NCBI GenBank assembly: GCA_026706075.1
Contig: JAPOZM010000045.1
Coordinates: 1 to 36,061 of the forward strand
Length of the DNA stretch: 36,061 nucleotides
Reading direction: 5' to 3'
Origin: Gemmatimonadaceae bacterium
GTDB lineage: Bacteria; Latescibacterota; UBA2968; UBA8231
Shown here: positions 22,133 through 30,560 of the stretch, in pieces
Position numbering within the stretch: the stretch's first letter is position 1
Layout: the number at the start of each line of letters is the position of its first letter
Notes under the pieces: generated by a model
The model's database searches: none
Told to the model about the DNA's origin: nothing
What the model saw: the letters and a program-made list of their open reading frames with translations, nothing else
Program-made: the position numbers and the translations under genes

Positions 22133-22948
22133 ATGCGCGTCCTGATCATGTCCGACATGGAGGGGGTGAGCGGCATCGTCGTGTGGAACCAGGTGACCGG
22201 CGGCGACCCGATGTTCGAGGAGGGGCGGCGGCTCTACACGGAGGAGATCAATGCCGCCGTGCGCGGGGCCAGGGCCGCCGGGGCAACGGAGGTCGTCGTC
22301 GTCGACTGCCACGGCGCCGGCAAGGGCTGGAGCTTCAACTCCCTCATCCCCGAGAAGATCCACCCCGACTGCGAGTGGGTCGCCCACCACGGGTGGGGCC
22401 GCTACGACGAGATGTGGGAGACGGGGTGCGACGCCTGTCTGCTCATCGGCATGCACGCCCGCGACGGCACGCCCGACGGGGTGCTGTGCCACACGATCTC
22501 CAGCGTCCGCTACCGGAACCTCTGGTTCAACGACGATCTCGTGGGCGAGACCGGCGTCAACGCGGCGCTCAACGGCCACCACGGGGTCCCCGTCGCCCTG
22601 GTAACCGGCGACGCCGCCGTCTGCCGGGAGGCCAGGGCCCTCCTCGGCGACTCGCTCCCGACGGTGGCCGTCAAGAAGGGCCTGAGCCGCTTCAGCGCCC
22701 GGCAGCTGGCGCCCGCCCGGGCCCGGGAGCTCATCGAGGAGGCGTCGAGGAAGGCGCTCACCGATCCGGTGAGCACCCGGCCCTACGTCCCCGAGCGGCC
22801 GACGACGATCCGGATCGAGCTGGCCAGCGTCGATCAGCTCGCCGATTTCAAGGGGCGCCCCGGGGTCGAGACCACGGGGCCTCTCTCCGTCGAGAGCCGC
22901 GCCGGGGACTGGATGACCGCCTGGAACCAGTTCTGGCCCCGGGCCTGA
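22133..22948 (+). CDS. dppA: M55 family D-aminopeptidase (DppA-like)
   Basis: The 271-residue protein matches the DppA family, zinc aminopeptidases that release N-terminal D-amino acids such as D-Ala from short peptides. Expected zinc ligands are in place: D8 and E10 in MSDMEGVSG, H60 in VVDCHGAG, H108 in LIGMHAR and E139 in LVGETGVN. Length is normal for the family, and no export signal is visible. GGGAGG nine bases before ATG 22133 supports the start. It follows the secreted propeller gene and ends 17 bases from the convergent PhyH gene. With the M19 dipeptidase it points to recycling of D-amino-acid peptides, possibly from peptidoglycan. Confidence 0.9.
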   Translation: MRVLIMSDMEGVSGIVVWNQVTGGDPMFEEGRRLYTEEINAAVRGARAAGATEVVVVDCHGAGKGWSFNSLIPEKIHPDCEWVAHHGWGRYDEMWETGCDACLLIGMHARDGTPDGVLCHTISSVRYRNLWFNDDLVGETGVNAALNGHHGVPVALVTGDAAVCREARALLGDSLPTVAVKKGLSRFSARQLAPARARELIEEASRKALTDPVSTRPYVPERPTTIRIELASVDQLADFKGRPGVETTGPLSVESRAGDWMTAWNQFWPRA

Positions 22949-22965
22949 GCGGGACCCCCGCCGGC

Positions 22966-23802
22966 CTACTCCGCCCGCCACTCCCCGTCGAAGCCGACGT
23001 ATCCGTCCATGTAGTGCTTGAGGCGTTCGGGCAGCCGCTCGGCCAGGGCCCGGGCCGAGGCCGGCAGGGGCCAGGGCGCGTCGATCCGGAAGGACCGGGG
23101 CCGGAAGCCGATGCCGCAGGAATGGCGCCGCTCGCGGGTGGCCATGTTGGCGTGCCAGGTGAGGGCGGCGAAGCAGATGAGGTCGCCCGGGTCGGCCACG
23201 ACCGGCACGCAGCCGGGGACGGACATGCCGTCGTACGGCGCGTCCGGTGCGCCCTCGGGGTGCAGGCCGCCCCGGTCCGGACCGATGGCGTACCCCTCCG
23301 GCCCCTCCCAGTCGGGATGGTGGGACCTCTCGATGACGGCGATGCCGCTGCGGCCGGGATCGCTGCCGTTGAGGTAGAGCCAGGTGCCGCTCGGTATGGG
23401 AAAGCGGTTGAGCACATCGTTGGCGCGCTGGGGACGGGCGATGTGCCCCCGGTGGTCCTGATGCCAGCCGCCCATGCCCTCGCCCGGCGTGCGCAGGATG
23501 GCCGCCGACCGGTGCAGGCACAGGTCCCCGGTGCCGTGGACCCGCCGGATGAAGCGCATGAAGGCGGGATTGTCGACCAGCTCCCAGACCTCCTCGCTGT
23601 CCTCGGCGAAGGTCATGTGGTAGCGGTTGGACGCCGGCTCCAGGTCGCCGTCGGGGTCCAGGTGGCGGTCGATGCTGGCCTTCAGGGCCCCCACCGTCTG
23701 CTGATCGATCATACCCCGAAGGACGCAGAAGCCGTGCTCGTCCAGGCAGGCCAGGGCCGCCTCGAGGTCGTCGCGGTCGAAGTGGTATTCGTAGGCGGGC
23801 AT
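22966..23802 (-). CDS. Phytanoyl-CoA dioxygenase (PhyH) family oxygenase
   Basis: The 278-residue protein carries H114-Q-D116 in GGWHQDHRG, distal H217 in LTWHANMATRERR and an arginine shortly after (R223 or R225) for 2-oxoglutarate binding. The N-terminus has the usual GFCVLRGMID start. It is a complete, probably active Fe(II)/2-oxoglutarate oxygenase of unknown substrate. ATG 23802 has only a weak ribosome-binding site. It is transcribed divergently from the heparinase-like gene and converges with the D-aminopeptidase gene, with a small GCGGG/CCCGC hairpin (22949-22961) between the two stops. The four PhyH proteins in this window differ clearly from each other, so they are not recent duplicates. 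Confidence 0.87.
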   Translation of the reverse strand: MPAYEYHFDRDDLEAALACLDEHGFCVLRGMIDQQTVGALKASIDRHLDPDGDLEPASNRYHMTFAEDSEEVWELVDNPAFMRFIRRVHGTGDLCLHRSAAILRTPGEGMGGWHQDHRGHIARPQRANDVLNRFPIPSGTWLYLNGSDPGRSGIAVIERSHHPDWEGPEGYAIGPDRGGLHPEGAPDAPYDGMSVPGCVPVVADPGDLICFAALTWHANMATRERRHSCGIGFRPRSFRIDAPWPLPASARALAERLPERLKHYMDGYVGFDGEWRAE

Positions 23803-23847
23803 GGCGTTTTCTCAGGGGCCGTTGGCGCAGGGGGCCCTCTCGGCGCC

Positions 23848-23876
23848 ACGTTACCACGGCGGGACCCCAGCGTCAA
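23848..23876 (-). promoter_or_regulatory. Candidate promoter for the PhyH gene at 22966-23802
   Basis: On the minus strand TTGACG is followed after 17 bases by TAACGT. The -35 box is good (five of six), the -10 box poor (three of six). It lies about 45 bases upstream of the start codon. Confidence 0.3.
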
Positions 23877-23932
23877 TCTCGAATCGGGGCGGCTGAAGGA
23901 CGCCGCGCCGGGCGATGGAAAAGGAGGACTCC

Positions 23933-26644
23933 TTGCCACTTCTCAACGTCGACAGGGCCCGGGAGAACCTGGCCCGCCACGCGTGGGCCCAGGCCATCGT
24001 CCAAGGGTGGAAGCAACAGGTCGCCTACCTGATGGAGCAGGACCGCGGCTTCATCGAGGCGATGATGCCCGAGCTGACCCCCTGGCCCCAGTACGGCCAG
24101 AACTGCCCGGTCTGCGTCAACCGCCTCTCCACCATGGGGGAGACCGGCATCTACGACTGGGATGTCCGGGACCCCGACCGCCTGGTCTGCAAGTACTGCA
24201 GGACAGAGTACCCCAGCCCCGACCACCCCGAGACCGGCAGCGTCACCGCCCCCCGGATGGGCCAGACCTTCACCTTCTACCTGACGGACGAGGAGCGCGC
24301 CCATCCCGGGGACAGGTCGGGGCGGCACGCCTTCAAGTGGGTCAACTGGCCCGTGCACACGAGCTGGAGCGGCATCATCCGCTCGATGAAGATCAACTGG
24401 TGCTTCGAGAAGATGCTGCCCCTCGCCAAGCTCTACGCCCTCACCGGCGAGGTGCGCTACGCCCGGTGGTCGGCCTGGATCATGGACTGCCTGGCGCGGC
24501 GCTATCCCACGTGGCTCTTCCACTCCTACGACGGCACCGTCGCCGACTGCCCCCCTGGGGAGGCGGCCGCCTCCATGGGCGCCCATCCACCGGGCGGGCG
24601 CTTTGCCCCGGAGACTATCGTCACCGCCTTCGAGGGGCGTCACCTGCAGGGAGACCACGCCGTCCTCAACAACGGCTTCTGGGGCGCCGGCCGCATGGGC
24701 TGCAGCGGCTCCGACGGCCGGATGATCCTCTCTGCCACCCTCGCCTGGGACCTGATCCGCGGCGCCGGCCACGACGACGGCTCCCCGGTGATCACTCCGG
24801 AGATGGACCGCCGCATCGTCGACGACCTCCTCCTGGCCGGCTGGGCGGACACCGAGAACTGGGACGCCATCAACAACAAGTGCGGCCCCGGACGGGCCCT
24901 GAGCGCCGCGGCGGGCATCCTCTTCGAGAGGCCGGAGAGCGTGCGCCGCGCCATCGAGGGCCTCGAGACCCTGCTGGAGGAGGCCTTCCACTTCGACGGC
25001 TTCTGCACCGAGTCGCCGGGGTACTCCTCCATGCACCTGAACCTCCTGCGCGAGATCCCCGAGATGCTCACGGGATACTCCGACCCCGAGGGCTACGCGC
25101 CGGAGAGCGAGCCCCGCCTGGACGACCTCGACCCCTTCCAGCGGTTCGACCGCTACCGCCTGGCCCTGGAGAGCATGGCGCGCATGCTCGACCCGAACCT
25201 GCAGGACCCCGTCATCGGCGACTCCCACCACGGCCAGGGCATCGACCCCATCCACGCCGAGGTCCTGGCCGCCCACTACGGCGGCGGCTACGCCGGCCTG
25301 CTGGAGAAGGCCCAGGGCGCGCCCCTGCCGGAGAAGGGGAGCGAGTACGCCCTGTGGCACCGGGACCCCGATCTGAAGGCCGCGGGAGAGACCGGTCTGC
25401 CCCGCTGCACCGAGTGGTTCCCCGGCTGGCACGTGGCCGTCCTGCGGGGCGGCGACCCGGAGGGGCACTCGGCCCTCTACCTCAACGGCTATGCCTGCGG
25501 AGGCCATCGCCACTACGACAGCCTGGGCCTCATCTACATCGCCCACGGGAAGGAGATGGCCGCCGACCGCGGCTACATCTGGGACGACCCGAGGAACGCG
25601 TGGACGCGGAGCACCCTCTCCCACAACATCGTCACCGTGGACGCCGCGAGTCAGAGGGGCCACCCCGAGGCCGCCGCCCTGGAGCTGTTCGGGACGGGCG
25701 CCGGCGTCGAGGTCGTGCAGGCCTCGGCCCGCCAGTACGAGCAGTGCGGCCGCTACCAGCGCACCTGCGCCCTCGTCCAGGTCCCCGGCGCCGGGACCTA
25801 TGCCGTGGACTTCTTCCGCGTCGACGGCGGCCGGCTGCACCAGTACGGCTTCCACTGCAACGGCCGCCTGGCCGGCCTCCAGGGGGTCGACCTGGAGCCG
25901 GTGGACGAGGAGATCGAGTGGCTCCACAACCTGCGCGCCGGCCAGCCGCGGCAGCCCTTCACCGCCACCTGGCGGAACGAGGAGGTGCGCATGGACCTGA
26001 CCCTTCTCAATCCGGTGGACCGGCTGCTCCTCGCCGACGCCCCCGGCTGGCGCTCGGACGCCGGCGACCAGCTCCACGCCCCGCCGGTGCAGCAGATCCT
26101 GGCCGAGCGGCGCGGCGATGCGGAGCTGGTCAGCCGCTACGCCGCCGTCATCACGCCGTACACCGATGAGTCACCCGTCCGCGGCGCCCGCCTGCTGCTG
26201 GACGATCCCGCCAGCGGCGCCCTGGCCGTGGCCGTCCAGCGCCAGGGATGCACCGACTACATCCTCTCGGCGCCGGACGGGGGCGCTCACGACCTCGGGC
26301 CGGTCTCCATCGAGGGGCGCTTCGGGTTCGCCTCCGTCGACGACGGGGGGAACCTGCGGCGGGCCTTCCTGCTCTCCGGGACAACCCTGAGCTGCGGCGG
26401 CCGCACTCTGACCCTGTCCCAGGCTCAGGTGCCGCTGGGCGTGGCCTCGGTGGAGGGCCGCACCTTCCGCCTCGCCGAACCGGTGCCCGAGCCTGAAACC
26501 CTCCCGGGGACCTGGCTGCTGGCCGCGGATACCGGGTACGAGATCGAGAGCGCCGCGGACAGGTCGATCACGGTCCGCGACTATCCCGCGGTTCCGTGCG
26601 ACGGGATCCGGCTCCTGGGGGCGGCCGCCTTCGTGGAGGATTGA
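23933..26644 (+). CDS. Heparinase II/III-like protein (polysaccharide-lyase-type, with N-terminal Cys4 motif)
   Basis: The protein is 903 residues from TTG 23933. This start has AAGGAGG five bases upstream; an in-frame ATG at 23915 would add six residues but lacks a ribosome-binding site. The N-terminal half is an alpha/alpha toroid with TENWDAINNKCGPGRA near 307-322. The C-terminal half is a beta sandwich with the family hallmark GHRHYDSLGLIYIAHGKEM near 523-541, then ADRGYIWDD. Such enzymes cleave uronic-acid-containing polysaccharides by beta-elimination. Four cysteines, CPVC near 58-61 and CKYC near 86-89, form a probable zinc site. No signal peptide is visible, so it may act on imported oligosaccharides. 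Substrate and polysaccharide-lyase family are not assigned. Confidence 0.8.
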   Translation: MPLLNVDRARENLARHAWAQAIVQGWKQQVAYLMEQDRGFIEAMMPELTPWPQYGQNCPVCVNRLSTMGETGIYDWDVRDPDRLVCKYCRTEYPSPDHPETGSVTAPRMGQTFTFYLTDEERAHPGDRSGRHAFKWVNWPVHTSWSGIIRSMKINWCFEKMLPLAKLYALTGEVRYARWSAWIMDCLARRYPTWLFHSYDGTVADCPPGEAAASMGAHPPGGRFAPETIVTAFEGRHLQGDHAVLNNGFWGAGRMGCSGSDGRMILSATLAWDLIRGAGHDDGSPVITPEMDRRIVDDLLLAGWADTENWDAINNKCGPGRALSAAAGILFERPESVRRAIEGLETLLEEAFHFDGFCTESPGYSSMHLNLLREIPEMLTGYSDPEGYAPESEPRLDDLDPFQRFDRYRLALESMARMLDPNLQDPVIGDSHHGQGIDPIHAEVLAAHYGGGYAGLLEKAQGAPLPEKGSEYALWHRDPDLKAAGETGLPRCTEWFPGWHVAVLRGGDPEGHSALYLNGYACGGHRHYDSLGLIYIAHGKEMAADRGYIWDDPRNAWTRSTLSHNIVTVDAASQRGHPEAAALELFGTGAGVEVVQASARQYEQCGRYQRTCALVQVPGAGTYAVDFFRVDGGRLHQYGFHCNGRLAGLQGVDLEPVDEEIEWLHNLRAGQPRQPFTATWRNEEVRMDLTLLNPVDRLLLADAPGWRSDAGDQLHAPPVQQILAERRGDAELVSRYAAVITPYTDESPVRGARLLLDDPASGALAVAVQRQGCTDYILSAPDGGAHDLGPVSIEGRFGFASVDDGGNLRRAFLLSGTTLSCGGRTLTLSQAQVPLGVASVEGRTFRLAEPVPEPETLPGTWLLAADTGYEIESAADRSITVRDYPAVPCDGIRLLGAAAFVED

Positions 26645-26673
26645 CCCGGCCGGAGGGGACAGGGCGTCAGGGG

Positions 26674-26690
26674 CCCGCCCTTGCGGCGGG
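26674..26690. terminator. Small hairpin between convergent genes
   Basis: CCCGCC and GGCGGG enclose a five-base loop in the 47-base gap between the heparinase-like gene and the TonB receptor gene. There is no T-run on either side, so it may only be a weak or Rho-assisted terminator. Confidence 0.3.
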
Positions 26691-26691
26691 A

Positions 26692-28854
26692 TCAGAAGCG
26701 GGAGGTGAGGGTGGTGCGGAGGCTGCGCGAGGCGCCCGGGTTCCGTTCCTGCACGTCCACGTACTCGGCCTGGAGCAGGTTGTCGACCCGGGTCTGCAGG
26801 TCCAGGCCCATGACCTCGAGATTCAACCGCAGGTCCACCACGGTGATGGCGCCGCGTTCGTCGAGGGGGTAGACGAGAACCGCCTCGGGACGGCTGCGGT
26901 AGCGCATGTCGAGAGCGATCGCGTCGTCCCAGCCGGAGAGGGTCGTGGTGACGACGTGGCGCGACCGGTAGGCGAGCCTGCGTCCCGTTCCCAGATCCGT
27001 GGAATCGAGGAAGAGGTAGTTCGTCTGGAAATCGAGCCGGTCGGGGAGCACCTCGGCGCGCAGCCCCATGTCGACCCCCCTGATCCTGGCTTCGACGAGG
27101 TTCCGGAACTGGAAGGTGAAGAGCTGGTTCGGCGCGTTGGTAACCTCGATCAGACCGGAGTACTCGCTCCAGAAGAGCCCCGCGTCCAACCAGATCCGGT
27201 CGGCGGGGCTCGCGGTGGCCCCGACCTCCCCGGCCCACGCCGATTCGCCGCGAAGCTCCGGGTTCGGCACGACCCGAAAGCCGAAGACGACCGTCGAGGT
27301 GAACTGCTCCGAGACGCTCGGTGCCCGGTAGCCGCGGCTCAGGGAGCTGCGCAGGCTCAGACGCGGCGAGGGGCGGTAGACGATCCCGACCTTGGGATTG
27401 AGGGTCAGGTCGCTCTCGGCGGAGGAGGCCTTGTGCCTGTCGAGACGGACCCCCACCGAGCCGCGCAGCCCCTCGGCGAGCTCGATCTCGTCCTGGCCGA
27501 AGAGGGCCAGGTCCGTCACCTCGGGGCTCGGCTCCAGGAAGTTCGACGCCACGCCGGTGTACGCCGCCTCGCCGCCCAAAGTCACCGTGTGCCGGCCCAC
27601 CGTGAACAGGGAGAGCTGGAGATCGGTGCCGTAGCGCGTGGAGCGGTGGAAGTCGTCGTTGTGGTCCGGGTCGCCCGAGTCGCCGAAGTAGTTGCGGTTT
27701 CGGAAGTGCTGGATCTGGGGCCGCAGCTCCACCTTGAGCCCGGGCGTCACCAGCGGGGTGGCCGTGAGACCGAGGATCAGGTCCGACTCGCGCCTCCAGT
27801 CGCCCAGATTCCCGGGATCGATCTCCAGCCGGCGGTCCTCGGAGAGCCAGGTGAAGAACTCCTCCATGTCGTCGCGCTTCCAGCTGGCGAACATCTTCAG
27901 GGGGGTGGCCGAATCCCCGAAGACCGCCTTCCCCCGCAGCCGCCAACCGTCGACGCCGCCGTTCTGCCGAAAGCCGTCGGAGCTCTCCCGCGCCGCGAAG
28001 ACCGCCGTGTGGACGGTCCCGATCCTGCGGGAATGCTGGAGCTGAAGCCCCTGCATGGCCAGACGCCCGGCGGAGAAGGCCTGGCGGGTGGGGGTCTCGA
28101 AGAGGCCGTAGTACCCGCGCACCACGGTCCGGGCCTCCCGCCTCGGGGGCCGGGTGATCACGTTGACCACGCCGCCCATGGCGTTGGTGCCCCAGAGCGT
28201 CGAGTGGGGCCCCTTGACGATCTCGATGCGCTCCACGTCCAGGACCGGGAGGACGGCGAAGTCGATGGACGAGCCCACCCCCGATAGCGTCCGGTGGCCG
28301 TCGAGGAGCATGAGCACGCGGCTGCCCACGCCCCGGGAGAGGCCGCTGGAGCCGCGGATGTCCATCTGCCCGGCGTTGAAGGTGACGCCCTGGGCGAAGG
28401 GGAGGGCCTCGTTGAGGTTGGTGGCCTCCCGCCGCTTCAGATCATCGCCGCTGATCACGGCGACGGAGGCGGGGGCGTCTCCCGGCTGGCTGCCGCGGTT
28501 CGCCGTGACCGTCAGGCCCGGCACCTCGAAGAACAGCCGCTCCAGAGAGATCCGCAGGGGCTCTTCCTCCATCTCGGGATCGATCGCGGCCTCGACGGTG
28601 CGGAATCCCTGCGCCACCACGACCAGGGTGGGGAGACCGCCCGCGGGCCGGGCGACCTCGAACCGCCCCTCTTCGTCGGTGAGGGCCCCCAGGGGCGTCG
28701 AGCGCACCAGCACCTCGGCGCCCGCGACCGGCGCCCCCGTCTCGCCCTCGACGACGAGGCCGCGAATCGTCTGCTCCTCGGCCCCCAGCCACACCGGGAC
28801 CAGGACGGCCGCCAGGTAGACCCGGCACGATCGGAGGGGGCCGGACCTGGCCAC
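26692..28854 (-). CDS. TonB-dependent outer-membrane receptor
   Basis: The 720-residue protein has a signal peptide (hydrophobic VYLAAVLVPVWLGA around 12-25), then a carboxypeptidase-regulatory-like domain at about 28-105 (IRGLVVEGETGAPVAGAEVL), a plug at about 125-235 containing IRGSSGLSRGVGSRVLMLLDG and VERIEIVKGPHSTLWGTNAM, and a beta-barrel to the end, which finishes LTSRF with the terminal Phe used for barrel assembly. It imports a ligand across the outer membrane using TonB energy. The plug resembles siderophore or cobalamin receptors, but the substrate is unknown and no B12 riboswitch is seen. I choose GTG 28854, which has GGGAG five bases upstream and lies two bases after the lipoprotein stop; a longer frame through that gene is a shadow. 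Confidence 0.9.
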   Translation of the reverse strand: MARSGPLRSCRVYLAAVLVPVWLGAEEQTIRGLVVEGETGAPVAGAEVLVRSTPLGALTDEEGRFEVARPAGGLPTLVVVAQGFRTVEAAIDPEMEEEPLRISLERLFFEVPGLTVTANRGSQPGDAPASVAVISGDDLKRREATNLNEALPFAQGVTFNAGQMDIRGSSGLSRGVGSRVLMLLDGHRTLSGVGSSIDFAVLPVLDVERIEIVKGPHSTLWGTNAMGGVVNVITRPPRREARTVVRGYYGLFETPTRQAFSAGRLAMQGLQLQHSRRIGTVHTAVFAARESSDGFRQNGGVDGWRLRGKAVFGDSATPLKMFASWKRDDMEEFFTWLSEDRRLEIDPGNLGDWRRESDLILGLTATPLVTPGLKVELRPQIQHFRNRNYFGDSGDPDHNDDFHRSTRYGTDLQLSLFTVGRHTVTLGGEAAYTGVASNFLEPSPEVTDLALFGQDEIELAEGLRGSVGVRLDRHKASSAESDLTLNPKVGIVYRPSPRLSLRSSLSRGYRAPSVSEQFTSTVVFGFRVVPNPELRGESAWAGEVGATASPADRIWLDAGLFWSEYSGLIEVTNAPNQLFTFQFRNLVEARIRGVDMGLRAEVLPDRLDFQTNYLFLDSTDLGTGRRLAYRSRHVVTTTLSGWDDAIALDMRYRSRPEAVLVYPLDERGAITVVDLRLNLEVMGLDLQTRVDNLLQAEYVDVQERNPGASRSLRTTLTSRF

Positions 28855-28856
28855 TT

Positions 28857-29318
28857 CTACTCCCGCTGCCAGACCGTCTTCGAGAGGGCGAGGACGGGCT
28901 CGGCGACGTCGATCGTCAGGGTGTTGCCGTCGAGCTCGTAGGTCCCCCTGGTCTGCCACAACTCGCCGACCTGCTCCAACTGGCCGTCCATGTAATTCCT
29001 GTAAGTCCCCTGGTCCACGATCGTAGTGGTTCCACCCTCGCTGGCGGGGACCGTGACCGTCATCTCGAAGGTCCCGCCGGCTTCGCCGCCCGCCACCGAT
29101 GTCTGCTCCACGGTGAACATGCCGCTCACGTCGGGCGGGGTCAGCGCATTCCCGGCCGTCAGAGCGGCGGATGCGAAGGAGAGGAGGGTATAGGTGCCGC
29201 TGAGATCGGGCGGGGCGGCCTCCGGCTCCGGCTCCACCGGATCGTCCCCGCCGCAACCCGCCGCCAGGAGAACCCCTGTCAGCAGGGACGCGATCAGTCC
29301 TCTCTCAAGACGCTGCAA
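28857..29318 (-). CDS. Putative lipoprotein preceding the TonB receptor
   Basis: The 153-residue protein begins MQRLERGLIASLLTGVLLAA followed by GC, a lipoprotein signal with the lipid-bearing Cys at residue 22; the residue three before the Cys is Ala instead of the preferred Leu. After an acidic, proline-rich linker (DDPVEPEPEAAPPD) comes a beta-rich domain with LSGTYTLLSF and GTYELDGNTLTIDVAE that resembles lipocalin-like small proteins. Gly at position +2 does not signal inner-membrane retention, so it probably sits in the outer membrane. Translation starts at TTG 29318 behind GAGGAGG. It is separated from the TonB receptor by two bases and is likely its accessory or ligand-binding partner, which is inference. 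Confidence 0.75.
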   Translation of the reverse strand: MQRLERGLIASLLTGVLLAAGCGGDDPVEPEPEAAPPDLSGTYTLLSFASAALTAGNALTPPDVSGMFTVEQTSVAGGEAGGTFEMTVTVPASEGGTTTIVDQGTYRNYMDGQLEQVGELWQTRGTYELDGNTLTIDVAEPVLALSKTVWQRE

Positions 29319-29480
29319 GGCATCCTCCTCGATGCAGGGAAAGGGTCAGGCCGGGCGCTGCTTGCTCCGGGCACCTCCGGGCCGACTGGAGGTCTTCGAC
29401 AAGTTACGGACCGGCCCCCCCTGCCACCAGAGAAACCGGCCCTGCAAAGGAGCCCCGCCGACGGCGAACGGCGCCGGGAT

Positions 29481-30560
29481 TCAGCCTGACTTCAGGGCCT
29501 CGTCGAGAGCGAGGGAATCGGCGTACGCGAAGAGGGCGGGGAGGCCCCCCGTGTGCAGGAAAACGACGTTGCCTTCGGCCGGGATGAGGCCCCGCCGGAC
29601 ATGGTCGATCAGGCCCGCCATCGCCTTGGAGGTGTAGACCGGATCGAGCAGCACGCCCTCGTGCCGGCCCGCCAGCAACATCGCTTCGCGCGCAGCCTCG
29701 GTGAGGACGGCGTACCCGGGGCCGACGTAGTCGACCTTGCTGGTGATCTCCGCCGGCTCGACCGTGGTCTCCAGACCGAGGAGGGACCCGCACTCGTTGG
29801 CGACGGACGAGAGGCACTCCTCGAAGGTCCAGCCCGAGGTCACCGGCTCCGGCAGGGCGGGCAGGCCCACCAGGCGGATCGGCGACCGCAGGTGCTTCAG
29901 GGCCAGGGCGATGCCGGCCTGGGTCGAGTCGGTGGAGCAGAGCCAGATCTCGTCGATGCGAACCCCGGCGGCATCGGCCTGGTCGAGCAGCTCCAGGGTG
30001 GCGGCCACGTAGCCCACGGCCGCCAGCCCGATCCCCGACTCGTCGCCGACGCGGGCGACGTGCACCCTGCGCCCGGCCGCGGTCAGCTGCCGCCCCTTCT
30101 CGCGGATGCGGGCCCCGAGACTCTCCCAGCTGCCCTCGTCCTCGACCAGCTCCACCCGGGCGCCGACGAGCAGGTCGAGGAGCAGGCCGCCCTGCACCTC
30201 GCGGTCCCGCTCGCCGCGCACCTTGCGCAGCACCAGGTGGCACTCCAGGCCGAGGCGGGAGCACGCGGCGGCCAGCTGGCGGCAGTAGTTCGACTGCACC
30301 GCCGCCCCGCCGACGACGGTGTCGACCCCCTCCTCCATGGCCTGGCCGAGGACGAACTCGAACATGCGGGTCTTGTTGCCGCCGGCCGCCAGGCCCGTGA
30401 GGTCGTCCCGCTTGATCCAGATCCGCGGACCCCCCAGGGCCTTCGACAGGTGGGGACAGGGCTCGAAGGGGGTCGGCAGGGCGGCCAGGCCGACCCGCGG
30501 GAGGGCCTCCACGGCGGCCTGCAGCTCCGCCCGGCGGGTGGTGTCGTGCTCGTTGATCAT
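29481..30560 (-). CDS. PLP-dependent D-cysteine desulfhydrase/ACC deaminase family protein
   Basis: The 359-residue protein belongs to the fold-type II PLP family. The PLP lysine is K63 in AAGGNKTRM, followed by the family motif QSNYCRQLAAA near 89-99 and the C-terminal LHTGGLPALFAY. Members either desulfhydrate D-cysteine to pyruvate, sulfide and ammonia or open 1-aminocyclopropane-1-carboxylate; the sequence alone does not separate these, and some members act on other D-amino acids. A location in the cytoplasm is expected. ATG 30560 overlaps the stop of the aldo-keto reductase gene (ATGA), so the two are cotranscribed and probably coupled. It adds a third enzyme with possible D-amino-acid activity to this window. 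Confidence 0.87.
   Translation of the reverse strand: MINEHDTTRRAELQAAVEALPRVGLAALPTPFEPCPHLSKALGGPRIWIKRDDLTGLAAGGNKTRMFEFVLGQAMEEGVDTVVGGAAVQSNYCRQLAAACSRLGLECHLVLRKVRGERDREVQGGLLLDLLVGARVELVEDEGSWESLGARIREKGRQLTAAGRRVHVARVGDESGIGLAAVGYVAATLELLDQADAAGVRIDEIWLCSTDSTQAGIALALKHLRSPIRLVGLPALPEPVTSGWTFEECLSSVANECGSLLGLETTVEPAEITSKVDYVGPGYAVLTEAAREAMLLAGRHEGVLLDPVYTSKAMAGLIDHVRRGLIPAEGNVVFLHTGGLPALFAYADSLALDEALKSG

Noticed and set aside
22949..22961. Intrinsic terminator between the D-aminopeptidase and PhyH genes
   Set aside because: The five-bp GCGGG/CCCGC hairpin has a three-base loop and no T-run, so it is too weak to call.
22183..26169. A 1,328-codon open frame on the plus strand
   Set aside because: It runs antisense to the PhyH gene and out of frame with the D-aminopeptidase and heparinase-like genes, and is rich in Arg, Pro and Gly with no motif, as expected for a shadow frame in GC-rich DNA.
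28855..29256. N-terminal extension of the TonB receptor frame
   Set aside because: It overlaps the lipoprotein gene out of frame. A GTG with good spacing to GGGAG and followed by a signal peptide gives a better start.
29319..29480. Cobalamin riboswitch in front of the lipoprotein-TonB receptor pair
   Set aside because: I looked for the B12-box and paired GGG elements on the minus strand and did not find them; no other riboswitch core was recognisable.
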